From Dastarcus helophoroides (lineage: Eukaryota > Arthropoda > Insecta > Coleoptera > Bothrideridae): a stretch of 64,000 nt of DNA. The DNA lies in contig CM053332.1 of assembly GCA_028583605.1 (NCBI GenBank), positions 24,799,692 through 24,863,691 of the forward strand, in the 5' to 3' direction. Below are positions 11,941 through 25,062 of this stretch, one piece after another. A program made the translations under genes and the position numbers. How positions within the stretch are numbered: position 1 is the first letter of the stretch; each line of letters begins with the position of its first letter. The notes under the pieces are model-generated. The model saw nothing but the letters and a program-made list of their open reading frames with translations. It had not been told where the DNA came from and made no database searches.

Positions 11941-13700
11941 GACTATTGGGGAAACAATGACGCTAAAATGTAGTTTTTTTTAGGTTTTGCCAAATATAAT
12001 CCACAATGAATAGATATTTCATCAGTAAAATAATTTTATAAATTTTTCGTCATCAGGACGAGATTAAAGTGTTTGAAGTTTCGGTGGTTTCGTGTGTTTT
12101 ATTTGTCCGTCGTAGATTGCGACTCTCAGAAAGGCACCTCGTCATATATAATCATCTTATAAAGAAACTTACTTAATATCGAGCATTAAAGTCGGTTATT
12201 CATCAGTAGCGTAATGATGCGGATCTCGGACCTGATTGATTGTGCCTTGTTGGCTACTTAGCATGCAGTTGTACACGTTATTAGCGGTTATCTCATGGCA
12301 TCTGTACTCTGGTGGTCCTATCCGTCCTCTAAGAAAGACGTACTAGTCGGCGTCCCGCTCGTTTTCTAGTTAAATTTATTTTGTATTCCGAGCAGTCGCC
12401 ATAACGGCACTTCCTCTATAGTTAGCTTGGTCCCGTAACTTATCCACTGAACAGAGTCATTAAAATTTCACTCCTTTCAAAATTACGCATTTAAACTGAT
12501 AGAAATTGTGGAGACTTTAACAGTAGATTAAGCGCGAAGCTTGGAGATTCCAATACTACGTTAGACGGTAAACTAATTTCGATTTCTGAGGGGAGAAGAA
12601 CTATATCTATTATTAGAGCTAACTGATTATTTTCTTTGGAACTATGGTGAAATTATGGAGATTTCAATAGCCGATTGGGCATTAAACTTGGAGACGCCAA
12701 CGCTTTATTTGGCGACAAACCAACTTATTATATATCTTGGGAAAATTTCGAAATAAATAAGCAAGGTTAGAAAGGTAGCGAGTCTCTGATTTTCTTTAAC
12801 ATAGAATAGATTATCTAATAGAGGCGCTAAAGTGACATTCTCTTTCAAAATTATGCATTTAAATGCAAAAAATTAGAACTTTAATAGTAGATTAAGCAAG
12901 AAACTCGGAGAATTCAACACTGCGTTAGACGACAAACTACTACCTAAAACAAGATAGAACAGCAAATTAGAATGATGACTCAATTGACGTCTATTGACGT
13001 CTATGTCGTTTATTTCAAAAATATCTAATTCCTAGGATTAGAAACAATTTGTTGGTTCATCTTCTAACGAAACTGACAAATAGCGAAAAAATTTGCAATT
13101 CACTGGAGCTGCCAGCCTCAAATGTTTTAGTTTTAACTTCCTATTTGTAAGGTTCAAATTTAAAAGCGTCAAAGCTGAAAGACAATGCAACGCTACCGGA
13201 TAGTGGCGGCCCTCAATTACGCCTTCCTAAATTTCCAACCAGCATTCTTCAACGCTAACAAAGAACGATCGCGTGATTCCTCTCATAATGCCAGAGGTAC
13301 CACTTTTTTTCGCGCATTCTTCGTTACATCTGCGTGCCGATATTGCTCTCTACGATCAGCTTGCGTTTGGCCAAACAAACGAACGGCATAACCGCAGATT
13401 AGGACGTGCAATTTACCCAAATTTTTAAATAGGTTTAATAAGGAAACCATTTATAGTAAAAATTTGTAAAAAGAAAGGGGGAAACTTGGAGACTTTAACG
13501 ATACATTAGGAGACAAAACGGCGTTTATCCCAAGAAAATTAGACAATGAAATAGGGATAGTTAGATAGAAAGTGATTAGTGATTTTCTTTGTTAGATTTA
13601 AGTTACTTCGTTCAAAATTATGGAGACTTTAGCAGTAGCTTAAGCGGGAAACCCGTAGATTTTATCGATGCTTTAAATAGGAATATTATCAAACTAATCG

Positions 13701-14270
13701 ATAGCTGATGACGTTTTTAAATTCTTCCTAAATCCTGCCGTTCATGAATCACCCATTAAACTTGGTGCTTTGCGCGCATACGTATGTGTATGGAATCATT
13801 TGTTACGGTGCAGTTATCGGAGCGGCTTCACATATAATAATTCCGACAGACCGACTGTTAGATACAAAATAAATTTCCTGTATAAATTACAATCCAACGT
13901 AAGGCAATTTCATAAGAATGTAGTAAAAATTCTTATGTTTTTAAGTGGAAATGCGAAATGAGTTACTGTATATTCACAGCGGTACCGTTCTATAAATACT
14001 TGTTTATGCGACCATTGAATCTGCATTCCTCTATAACAGCGTAAAATAGAGTCTGTAATGTGTCCTCCTTATAAAGATGTCGTATTTTAATGCCCTCCGC
14101 TCCGCTTTTGCTCTTGTTAGGGCCGTTGTGAGAAATCGACTTCGTACATGCCATCACTCGCGAACGCGACCGCGCAAGTCCGCACTAACAATCGACCCCT
14201 TAGAGGCCACAAAATTTCTAAAAAAAAATCCCCAAAAATATACGCTTATGACTTAATCAGACTCGACTCT
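13701..14270. other. Non-repetitive island, no gene seen
   Basis: A non-repetitive stretch with no recognisable gene. A 63-codon open frame at 13770-13961 has no domain similarity I recognise. Confidence 0.4.
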
Positions 14271-14271
14271 T

Positions 14272-15240
14272 ATGGATTTATCGTTTGAGGTAGCGTTGAA
14301 GTCTCCGGATTTCTCTCTTAATCTACCATTGGAGTCTCCAAATTTTTATTCATTTAAATGTAGAATTTTAAAAGAATCGACATTTCAGCCACCTCGTAAC
14401 ATAAATATTGACTTCTGTAAGAAAAATTATAAGTTCTTTTCCAATTTTGCTAATTTGTGTAAAACTCCTATCTGCTAAAACCAAGAAAGAATAAAAAATA
14501 CAACAAAAGTTGCTCTAACACGTTTTGATAGCCAAGCTACATTTTTAGAGAGATACTCAATTTTATTCTATAAGTTTCTTGAGGTAGATATTTGTTCATT
14601 AACGCCGGATTTCTTGCCTGATCTACTATTAAATTTTCCACACTTTTTATATATTTAAAGCGTAATTTTAAAACAAAAGACATTTCAAGACCTCCACCAA
14701 GTAAATATTGACTTTTGCAACGGAAATAATAATTTCACTTTAAATTTTACTTGTTTCATTTTGTAAGTTTCTTGAGATAGATGTTGGTTTGTTGCTTAAT
14801 GCAGCATTGAACTCGCCGGATTTTTCGCTTGATCTACCGTTGAAGTCTCCACAATTTTAATTTGTTTAAAGGCATTATATAAAAAAAAATGAGAATTTAA
14901 CACCCCCGCCACCTAAATATTGCTTTTTGCAAGGACACACTTCTAACTTTGCTACATTTCATTCTGTAAGTTTTTTGAAATAGATGTTGGTTTGTTGCTT
15001 AATGCAGCATTGAACTCGCCGGATTTTTCGCTTGATCTACCGTTGAAGTCTCCACAATTTTAATTTGTTTAAAGGCATTATTTAAAAAAAAAATGAGAAT
15101 TTAACACCCCCGCCACCTAAATATTGCTTTTTGCAAGGACACACTTCTAACTTTGCTACATTTCATTCTGTAAGTTTTTTGAAATAGATGTTGGTTTGTT
15201 GCTTAATGTGGCATTAAAATCACTGGATTTCTTGCCAAAT
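14272..15240 (-). repeat. Satellite, about 204-bp unit, 3-4 copies, module inverted
   Basis: ATGTTGGTTTGTTGCTTAAT occurs at 14781, 14984 and 15188 (203-204 bp apart), with a more diverged copy at about 14585 and a relic near 14290. Each unit holds the 33-bp module as an inverted dimer: ATTGAACTCGCCGGATT then GATCTACCGTTGAAGTCTCC. It also holds a segment with CCACCTAAATATTG. The two central copies are nearly identical. Confidence 0.85.
14477..14560 (-). mobile_element. Decayed copy of the hammerhead-like retroposed element
   Basis: On the minus strand, GTATCTCTCT, a stem with AGCTTGGCTATC, a diverged AACGTGTTAGAGC and TTCTTGGTTTTAGC follow in the same order as in the 11.7- and 19.5-kb copies. 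The CTGAAGA box has become CTAAAAA, so the catalytic core is lost. It lies inside the inverted 204-bp repeat region. Confidence 0.6.
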
Positions 15241-15299
15241 TTTCGTCGTATTAATGGAATTTTAAGAGAAAATATAATACAACACAGTGACGCATCAAG

Positions 15300-18200
15300 C
15301 AAAAGCGTAAAAGCCGAGACTTCGAGAAAAAATTGAAATATATTTCAATAATTTTATTATAGAAGATGCAAAAAATAATTTATTTCATGACTTTTTTCCA
15401 AACATTTTGAATTCTAGTCAAAAATCAAACTTCTATTTTTTTATAAAATCTTAAATTTCTCCAAAAATTTGAAATTTTTCCCAGAAATTTGGAGTTTTTC
15501 CCAAAATTTGAAATTTTTCCCGAAATTTTGAATTTTTCCCAAAATTTGAAATTTTTCTCGAAATTTCGAATTTTTCCCATAATTTCGATTTCCTTCAAAA
15601 TTTTGAACTTTTACCAAAATTTTGAACTTTTTCAAAAATGTTTGATTTTATGAAACATTTTTGAAATTTTTTTAAAAATTTTTGATTTTTATCAAAAATT
15701 TTGAATTTTCTTCCAAATTTTTTTTTTTCAAAATTTTGAATACTTTCCAAAAATGAGGAATTTTTGAAGTACATTTTAAAATTTCTTTGTAATTTCGAAC
15801 GTTAACCAAAATTTTGATTTATTTCCGGGATTTCAAAATTTATTCAGTTTTCGCATTTTCCCTTTCAAATTTTCTCCCAGAATTTATAAGTTCTCAAAAA
15901 TTGTGAATTTTTCCCAAATTCAATCTTTTTCCCTGAATTCTGAATACTTTTCAAAATTTAAGAACTTTCTGCATTTTAAAATTTTTCTATTTCGAATTTT
16001 CATCAAAATTTGGAATTTTTTCCAAAATTTAGAATTTTTCCCAAAATTTGGAATTTTTCTCAAAACTTGGAATTTTTCCCAAAATTTGGAATTTTTCCCA
16101 AAATTTGGAATTTTTCCCAAAATTTGGAATTTTTCCCAAAATTTTGAATTTTTTTTTAAATCTTGAACTTTTTCCAAAATTTTTGACTATCAAAAATTTG
16201 TGACATTTTTTTTGAAATTTTTGATTTTATCAAATCAATTTTCTTCAAAATTTTTTATTTTTCCAAAATTTTGAAGACTTTCCAAAATTGAGGAATTTTT
16301 GAACTACATTTTAAAATTTTTCTGTAATTTCGAACGTTCACCAAAATTTTGATTTATTTCCAGGTTTTCAAAATTTTTTTAGCTTTCAGGTTTTCTCTTT
16401 CAAATTTTTTCCCAGAATTTATAAATTCTCCCAAAATTGTGATTTTTTTCCTATATTCAAATTTTTTCGAAAAATTAAGAAATTTGTTCAAAATCCTAAA
16501 TGTTTCCCTAAACTCTCAATACTTTGCAAAATTTAAGAATTTTTTGCATTTTAAAATTTTTCTATACTTTCGCATTTCACCAAAATTTCTCTGACACTTC
16601 ATATTTTTTATAATTTATAATTTTTTCCAAAATTGTGAATTGTTCCCCAAATTTCGAATTTTTTCCAAAAATTTACAAATATTTCCAAACTTTCGAATTT
16701 TTCTCAAAATTACCAAATTTTTATCAATTTTGAAATTTTTTTAACGGTTCGAAATTTTTCCAATAAATATATTATATTTCGATAACTTTATTGGAGAAGA
16801 TTCAAAAAAAAAATTTCTAGACGTTTTCTCAAAACTTCTAGTTTTTTCCAAAATTTTAAATTATTCCCAAAATTTTGAATTTTAACCCAAAATTTTGAAT
16901 TCTTTCCAAAATTTCAAATTTCTAAAAATTTTCAAAATTTTGGAATTTTTTTTTCTAAATTTTAAAATTTTTGTATATTTTCGAATTTTTTCCAAAATTT
17001 CAAATTTCGAAAAATTTTCAAAATATTTGAATATTTTTTTTCTAAATATTAAAATTTTTCTATATTTTCGAATTTATCCCAAAATTTTCGAATTTTTTTC
17101 CCAACAAATATATTTCCCAAAATTTTGAATTTATTCCCAAAATTTAAATTTTTTCTCAAAATTTGGAAAACTACCCAAAATTTGGACACTTTCTCAAAAT
17201 TTCAAACTATTTCCAAAATTACCAAATTTTTGCCAGTTTTAAAATTTTTTCAACAGTTCAAAATTTTTTAATATCCAAAATTTTGAATTATTTCCAAAAA
17301 TTTTTAAAATTTTGAAATGTTTTTTCTAAATTTTAAAATTTTTGTGTATTTTTGAATTTTTCCCAAAATTTTGAATTTACTAAAATTTAAAAATTTTGGA
17401 ATATTTTTTTCTAAATTTTAAAAATTTTCTAATTTTCAAATTTTATTTCCAAAATTTTGAAATTTTTTCCCAAAAACTTATAATTTTCCCAAAATTTTGA
17501 ATTTATTCCCAAAATTCAACTTTTAACCAAAATTTGGAAAACTACCCAAAATTTGGAAACTTTCTCAAATTTTCAAACTATTTCCAAAATTACCAAATTT
17601 TTGCCAGTTTTGAAATTTTTTCAACAGTTCAAAATTTTTTAATATCCAAAATTTTGAATTATTTCCAAAAATTTTTAAAATTTTGAAATGTTTTTTCTAA
17701 ATTTTAAAATTTTTGTGTATTTTTGAATTTTTTCCAAAATTTTGAATTTAGAAAAATTTTCAAAATTTTGGAATATTTTTTTCTAAATTTTAAAAATTTT
17801 CTAATTTTCAAATTTTATTTCCAAAATTTTGAAATTTTTTCCCAAAAGCTTATAATTTTCCCAAAATTTTGAATTTATTCCCAAAATTCAACTTTTAACC
17901 AAAATTTGGAGAACTACCCAAAATTTGGAAACTTTCTCAAAATTTCGAACTATTCCCAAAATTACCAAATTTTTGCGTTTTGAAATTTTTTAACATTTCA
18001 AAATTTTTTAATATCTAAAATTTTGAATTTTTCCAAATATTTTAATTTTTTCTACCAAAATTTCGAAAATTTTCCAACATTTTTAAAATTTTCAAATTCC
18101 TTTGAAATGTTGCCAAATTTTGAATTTTTTCCCCAAAACCTATAATTTTCCCAACATTTTGAATTTATTCCCAAATTTCAAATTTCGAAAAATTTCAAAA

Positions 18201-19450
18201 TATTGGACCATTTTGAAATTTTTCTATATTTTTGAATTTTATCCAAAATTTTCGAATTTTTTCCAAAATTTTCGAATTTTTTCCAAAATTTTCGAATTTT
18301 TTCCAAAATTTTCGAATTTTTCCAAAATTTTCGAAATTTTTTTCCAAAGTTGTAATTTTCCCAAAAATTTGAATTTATTCCCAAATTTCCAATTTTTTCT
18401 CAAAATTTGGCAAATTTTCCAAAATCTGGAAACTTTCTCAAAATTTCGGACTTTTTCCACAATTGCCAAATTTTTGTCGGTTTTGAAATTTTTTCCACAT
18501 TCAAAATTTTTCAATATCCAAAATTTCTTAATTTTTTCTCCCGAAATTTCGAAAATTTTCCAACATTTTTAAATTCCTTTGAAATGTTGCCAAATTTTGA
18601 ATTTTTTTTTCAAAACTCAACTCCAGAATTTTGAATTTACTCCCAAATTTTAAACTTTTTTCCAAAATTTGAAAAATTACCCAAAATTTCAACTATTTTC
18701 GATTTTCGAACTGTTCCCAAAATTACCAAATTTTTGCCAACTTTGAAAAATATAAAAAAAAATTTTCAATATCCAAAATTTTGAATTTTTCGGAACATTT
18801 TAATTTTTTCTCCCGAAATTTCGAAAATTTTTCAACATTTTTAAAATTCTCAAATTCCTTTGAAATGTTGCCAAATTTTAAATTTTTTTTCCAAAACTTA
18901 TAATTTTCCCAAAATTTTTAATTTCTTCTAAAATTTCAAATTTTTTCCCAAAATTTGGGAAATTACCCAAAATTTCAAAACTTTCTCAAAATTTTGAACT
19001 TTTCCCAAAATTACCAAATTTTTGCCAGTTTTGAAATTTTTCCAACATTTCAAAATTTTTCAATATCCAAAATTTCAATTTTTTTCAAACATTTTAATTT
19101 TTCTTCCGAAATTTTGAAAATTTTCCAACATTTTAAAATTTTTCAAATTCCTTTTTTTTTCCCAAAATTTCAAATTTTTCGAACAATTAAGTTTTTTAAA
19201 TTTGTATTATTATTTCCATTATTTTCTGAGCGAGAAATCTAAATAGACATAACCTAAGACTGTAATTTTTCCCAGAATCTAGTGTTTTCGACAAAACTTC
19301 GAGATTTTCGTCAAAAACTTTCTCCAAAATTTCAAATTCTTTCCAAAACATCGAATTTTATCAAAAATTTCAATTTTGTTTCTAAAGTTTCAAATTTTTC
19401 TCAAAATTTTGATTTTTTTTACTTACATCCAATTTTTTCCCAACCTTTTT
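15300..19450. repeat. A/T-rich short-unit array, opposite orientation, with higher-order copies
   Basis: Units of about 17-20 bp of the type AATTTTTCCCAAAATTTGG, the reverse complement of the array at 2641-6000. Longer blocks recur, including one with CCAAAATTACCAAATTTTTG near 17215, 17587, 17957, 18720 and 19008, and one with ATATCCAAAATTTTGAATTA near 17270 and 17641 (about 371 bp). Open frames rich in F, N, I and K arise from composition only. Confidence 0.85.
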
Positions 19451-19519
19451 TTTGATTGGGATCAATTAGGATCAAAATTCGGAGAAAAAGAAACTCGAAA
19501 TGTCGAAACAGAAATAATC

Positions 19520-19709
19520 GATTTTGGTGGAACGGACTGGTCCTTGGTTATCTTCAAAAATTAAAATACAGAACTTGTCCCCTGAAACCAAGAAAGATTA
19601 GTATCTCTCTGAAGATGATAGCTTGGCTGTCGAAACGGGTTAGAGCAACCTTTGTTGTGTTTTTTAATCTTTCTTGGTTTCAGCGGACAAGTTCTGTATT
19701 TCAATTTTG
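19520..19709 (+). mobile_element. Retroposed element with hammerhead-like core and inverted repeats
   Basis: GAAATAATC lies on both sides (19511-19519 and 19710-19718). The element begins with a segment containing GGAACGGACTGGTCCTTGG, also present at 32.54 kb. A 35-bp inverted repeat follows (19566-19600 and 19665-19699, one mismatch; starts ATACAGAACTTGTCC). Between the arms is the core: CTCT (19605-19608), CTGAAGA (19609-19615), stem GATAGC/GCTGTC (19617-19622 and 19626-19631), GAAA (19632-19635), CGGGTT in place of CGCGTT, and AGAG (19642-19645). The changed palindrome would weaken stem III. It sits at the edge of the A/T-rich array. The exact ends are uncertain by a few bases. Confidence 0.75.
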
Positions 19710-19719
19710 GAAATAATCT

Positions 19720-20331
19720 AAATTTCGAGTAAACTAAAAGTTGAATTCGAAATTATATGTAATAAATGTCGGATATAAAGTTTTTCTTTTTTTAAATTTA
19801 ATTACATTTTACAGATTTGAAAGATTTTATCTTCTAATCTTAATTGTTATCGACTATAAATATTGTCTTCGAAATTTTCAATGTAAGACCAAAATTGGGC
19901 GCAATTTCAAGATTAGGCGAAATTTACATCGATCAACATTTGGGGAAAAAAGTCGATATTTTGGGTCACTAGGAGCTGTAATATCATTTTATTTTAAAGA
20001 ATATATATTAAACAAATTCGACTTTTTAAGAATTCAATAGTAGATTAGACGAAATATGAGTGATTCATTTCAGAAAAATTGTTTAACAAAGAGAATGTTT
20101 GCGTTTAATTGTAAGATATATTGAAACGACTAAGTATTCAACTATTTTAATCCGGCGCATCCACCAATTTTAAAATTACACTTTTGGGCCATTTTAATTA
20201 CTAATTCATCAAGTTTAAACAGTCCGAGAACCTTCACTACCAAAACAGGACGGGATATCACATAAGAAGAAATATCCGAGTATATCGTAAAAATCTGATA
20301 CGATTGCTGATGTATATTGCACTTTTTATTA

Positions 20332-20375
<44 letters not shown>

Positions 20376-21870
20376 TATTACTTTTTATTTTTATGATATT
20401 ATATTATACCAGACTGTTTATTTAGCGTTTGTTGTTTTTAAATAGATTATCGTTTAATGTATCGTTAAAATCTCCAAGTTTCTCGCTTCATCTACTATTG
20501 AAGTCTCCAGAATTTTTATTTAATTGCGTGAGCAATTTCAAATAAAATTAGATTACACCGTGCTTATAATCAATGAAAGCTTGCTTCGCAAGAAAAAAAA
20601 CTAAGTATTCAACTTATACTACTCCAGTTATACGACCCCAACAGCTGGCCAGAATGTCTTCATTATTTAGTTATTAAATTAGTTTTTTTATAACAGATAA
20701 GGAAACGATAAACATTTTCGATTTTTTATTATGTCTATCGGAGTTGGTTAGAGCTCGGCCGCATGGCGTATATGTGCATAAAACTCGGGTCGCATTTTCG
20801 AAATTTACACTTTAATAATTCTATTGACATGTTTAGTGCATTGATACGAATAAAAATTGGAATTTATACCGGTCGTATCGGCTGTAAAACTGTAATGTTC
20901 TGGAACCATATCGTGTCGACCGCACTTTAATACCAACATAAAAATATTGAGACGAATATACGACTACGGCGTTATGATGCGGACGCTTTTGCTTTACACT
21001 TGCTCACTCGAACAAGAAATTGTAAAACTATCGTGTCGGATTAATTATACGCTCGATAATGTTTACTTATACAACAGTGTGATATAAATGCATTCCATAA
21101 AAAGCGCGGACATCTAAATCTATTATTGATTAATATTGCAATTGAAATAATTAGTTTTACAAGCGAACTGTAGTATTTTATCACTTTTCCAAGGGTATAG
21201 TACGGTTAATGTTGCACAATAAAGTCACTAGATTGTTTTATAGCGACACTAATTACGTTTCAATTAATATTGCGGCGTGTGCTCGCGATTCAAGAAAAAC
21301 AAGTATAACCAACAAAATGAAATTAGATCGAATTCTACCGGGCAATAATCAATCAAATTTTAATCAACTGAAAGCTTAATTAGATTTTGAGTAATCTGAA
21401 TTTTTATTACTTCGAAAAAAAGATGTTTGCTTTATACGTTCCCTGTAATTGATGAATAAAACGGACGTTTTAAGTTTTATGCAGGTTAAAAGCTGCTACC
21501 TGAAATTTCTTGTAGACTTTTATCTTGTGACGTGCTACAGGGCCATAAATCCGAAATAGAACAATTACTGTAACGTATAGCCCTCCGGATAATGCGGCTA
21601 ATAACAAAATAAAACGAACCATCGACGTGAATACAATGCATAATAAATAACACGCATATAATTTAGCATTTAAATCGATCGTCCTCCAGACGAAGTGAAT
21701 TTTCGAACATAAACGTACTCGGGACGAGGCGATTTTAACTCTAGATGGATAGAAAAAACTACCACCCACTATACACTATTTGCTGCAATTGTAGAAAATA
21801 ATAGGTTTCAATAGTTTCAATATAAGTTTTAAATTTCAACGCAATCGGTAAAGAGGTTAAACGACTGAAT
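19720..21870. other. Non-repetitive island with a microsatellite and single module copies
   Basis: Mostly unique AT-rich DNA. A module relic (TTCAATAGTAGATTAGACG) lies at about 20034, and an inverted dimeric module (GTTAAAATCTCCAAGTTTC then TATTGAAGTCTCCAG) at about 20463-20515. A 99-codon minus-strand frame at 21470-21769 has hydrophobic stretches but no ATG at its upstream end and no similarity I recognise. No gene is called. Confidence 0.45.
20325..20375. repeat. (ATT)n microsatellite
   Basis: An uninterrupted run of TTA/ATT trinucleotides, about 14 repeats, flanked by TATATTA variants. Confidence 0.95.
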
Positions 21871-24800
21871 TTTTTTTTCATCATAACTTTGGAAGTCTAT
21901 AACTCGGAAACTAAACATTTTTTATTTAATTTTTATGTCGTAGATCGTGTTTATTTGTCAATTTGAAGCCACTGTCAAGCGTTGTTAGTAAAAATTGGGT
22001 AAAAATTGTGGAGACTCCAACGGTAGATTAAGCAAGAAGCCCAGAAATTTTAATCATGCGTTAGGCGATAAACTAGTTCAAAAAAACGGATACTAGAGAG
22101 TAAAATGAACAGAGAAATCATCTTAACTATTACTTTAAACTGTACATTGAGTGTAAAATACGATAACACATCAAATTATAAATTAGTCCAATGACAATTT
22201 TTGGTATTAGACGATTAAACTTGGATTCTTTTGTTATATTTATTTATAGGATCGTCCAGAGATAATTGCATTTTTTTTTTCATCATAACTTTGGAAGTCT
22301 ATAACTCGGAAACTAAACATTTTTTATCTAATTTTTATGTCGTAGATCGTGTTCATTTGTCAATTTGAAGTCACTGTCGAGCCTTGTTAGTAAAAATTAG
22401 GTAAACATTTTGGAGACTCCAACGGTAGATTAAGCAAGAAGCCCAGAAATTTTAATGATGCGTTAAGCGATAAACTATTTTAAAAAACGGATACTAGAGA
22501 GTAAAATGAACAGAGAAATCATCTTAACTATTACTTTAGACTGTACATTGAGTGTAAAATACGATAACACATCGAATTATAAATTAGTCCAATGACAAAT
22601 TTTGCTATTAGACGATTCGACTTTGATTCTTTTGATTATATTTATTTTTAGGATCGTCGAGAGATAGTTGCATTTTTCTTTCATCATAACTTTGGAAGTC
22701 TATAACTCGGAAACTAAACATTTTTTATTTAATTTTTATATCGTAGATCGTGTTTATTTGTCAATTTGAAGCCAGTGTCAAGCGTTTTTAGTAAAAATTA
22801 GGTAACAATTGTGGAGACTCCAACGGTAGATTAAGCAAGAAGCCCAGAAATTTTAATGATGCGTTAAGCGATAAACTAGTTCAAAAAAACGGATACCAGA
22901 GAGTAAAATGACCAGAGAAATCATCTTAACTATTACTTTAGACTGTACATTGAGTGTAAAATACGATAACACATCAAATTATAAATTAGTCCAATGACAA
23001 TTTTTGCTATTAGGCGATTCGACTTTGATTCTTTTGATTAAATTTATTTTTAGGATCGTCGAGAGATAGTTGCATTTTTCTTTCATCATAACTTTGGAAG
23101 TCTGTAACTCGGAAACTAAACATTTTTTGTTTAATTTTTATGTCGCAGATCGTGTTTATTTGTCAATTTGAAGCCACTGTCGAGCGTTGTTAGTAAAAAT
23201 TAGGTAAAAATTTTGGAGACTCCAACGGTAGATTAAGGAAGAAGCCCAGAAATTTTAATCATGCGTTAGGTAATAAACTAGTTCATAAAACGGATACCAG
23301 AGAGTAAAATGAATAAAGAAATCATCTCAACTATTACTTTAGACTGTACATTGAGTGTAAAATACGATAAGACATCAAGTTATAAATAAGTCAAATGACA
23401 ATTTTTGCTATTAGACGATTCGACTTTGATTCTTTTGATTATATTTATTTTTAGGATCGTCGAGAGATAGGAGCATTTTTCTTTCATCATAACTTTGGAA
23501 GTCTATAGCTCGGAAACTAAACATTTTTTATTACATTTTTATGTCGTAGATCGTGTTTATTTGTCAATTTGAAGCCACTGTCGAGCGTTGTTTGTAAAAA
23601 TTCGGTAAACATTTCGGAGACTCCAACGGTAGATTAAGCAAGAAGCCCAGAAATTTTAATGATGCGTTAGGCGACAAACTAGTTCAAAAAACGGATACCA
23701 GAGAGTAAAATGAACAGAGAAGTCATCTTAACTATTACTTTATACTGTACATTGAGTGTAAAATACGATAACACATCAAATTATAAATTAGTCCAATGAC
23801 AATTTTTGCTATTAGACGATTCGACTTTGATTCTTTTGATTATATTTATTTTTAGGATCGTCGAGAGATAATTGCATTTTTCTTTCATCATAAATTTGGA
23901 AGTCTATAACTCGGAAACTAAACATTTTTTATTTAATTTTTATGTCGTAGATCGTGTTTATTTGTCAATTTGAAGCCACTGTCGAGCGTTGTTTGTAAAA
24001 ATTAGGTAAAAATTTCGGAGACTCCAACGGTAGATTAAGCAAGAAGCCCAGAAATTTTAATGATGCGTTAGGCGACAAACTAGTTCAAAAAACGGATACC
24101 AGAGAGTAAAATAAACAGAGAAACCATCTTAACTATTACTTTAGACTGTACATTGAGTGTAAAATACGATAACACATGAAATTATAAATTAGTCCAATGA
24201 CAATTTTTGCTATTAGACGATTCGACTTTGATTCTTTTGATTATATTTATTTTTAGGATCGTCGAGAGATAGTTGCATTTTTCTTTCATCATAACTTTGG
24301 AAGTCTATAACTCGGAAACTAAACATTTTTTATTACATTTTTATGTCGTAGTTCGTGTTTATTTGTCAATTTGAAGCCGCTGTCGAGCCTTGTTAGTAAA
24401 AATTAGGTAAAAATTTTGGAGACTCCAACGGTAAATTAAGCAAGAAGCCCAGAAATTGTAATGATGCGTTAGGCGATAAACTAGTTCAAAAAACGTATAC
24501 CAGAGAGTAAAATGAACAGAGAAATTATCTACCATTACTTTAGACTGTACATTGAGTGTAAAATACGATGACACATCAAATTATAAATTAGTCAAATGAC
24601 AATTTTTGCTATTAGACGATTCGACTTTGATTCTTTTGATTATATTTATTTTTAGGATCGTCGAGAGATGGGAGCATTTTTCTTTCATCATAACTTTGGA
24701 AGTCTATAACTCGAAAACTAAACATTTTTTATTAAATTTTTATGTCGCAGATCGTCTTTATTTGTCAATCTAAAGCCACTGTCGAGCGTTGTTAGTGAAA

Positions 24801-25062
24801 ATTAGGTAAAAATTGCGGAGACTCCAACGGTAGATTAAGCAAGAAGCCCAGAAAGTTTAATGATGCGTTAGGCGACAAACTAGTTCAAAAAACGGATACC
24901 AGAGAGTACAATGAACAGAGAAACCATCTTAGCTATTACTTTAGATTGTACAAATACGATAACACATCAAATTATAAATTAGTCCAATGACAATTTTTGC
25001 TATTAGACAACTCGACCTTGATTCGTTTGATCATATTTGTTCTTAGGATCGTCGAGAGACAG
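21870..25062 (+). repeat. Satellite array, about 401-bp unit, 8 copies
   Basis: CATCATAACTTTGGAAGTCT recurs at 21879, 22281, 22682, 23084, 23485, 23886 (variant), 24287 and 24686, spaced 399-402 bp. Each unit has a TTTATGTCGTAGATCGTGTT block. It then has the 33-bp module as a dimer (GGAGACTCCAACGGTAGATT ... and ... TTTTAATGATGCGTTAGGCG), followed by ACGGATACCAGAGAGTAAAA and ACTGTACATTGAGTGTAAAA. Copies are highly similar; the last is truncated near 25060 (GGATCGTCGAGAGACAG), where unique DNA begins. Confidence 0.95.

Larger units (their letters stand above)
11061..13700 (+). repeat. Dispersed, degenerate copies of a roughly 200-bp repeat carrying the module
   Basis: Module copies, mostly dimeric, lie at about 11152-11215, 11430-11490, 11615-11690, 12510-12580, 12655-12720, 12875-12940, 13475-13520 and 13620-13680. 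Several share an upstream flank: CATTTCCTACAAAATTGTGC at 11572 resembles the flanks near 7268 and 12468. The intervals 12000-12470 and 12960-13460 are non-repetitive with no gene seen. The open frame at 13185-13391 has no recognisable domain. Confidence 0.7.

Noticed and set aside
21470..21769. 99-codon minus-strand frame with two hydrophobic stretches
   Set aside because: It opens at a GTG, has no recognised family and no splice or promoter context. Hydrophobic runs are expected in AT-rich DNA.
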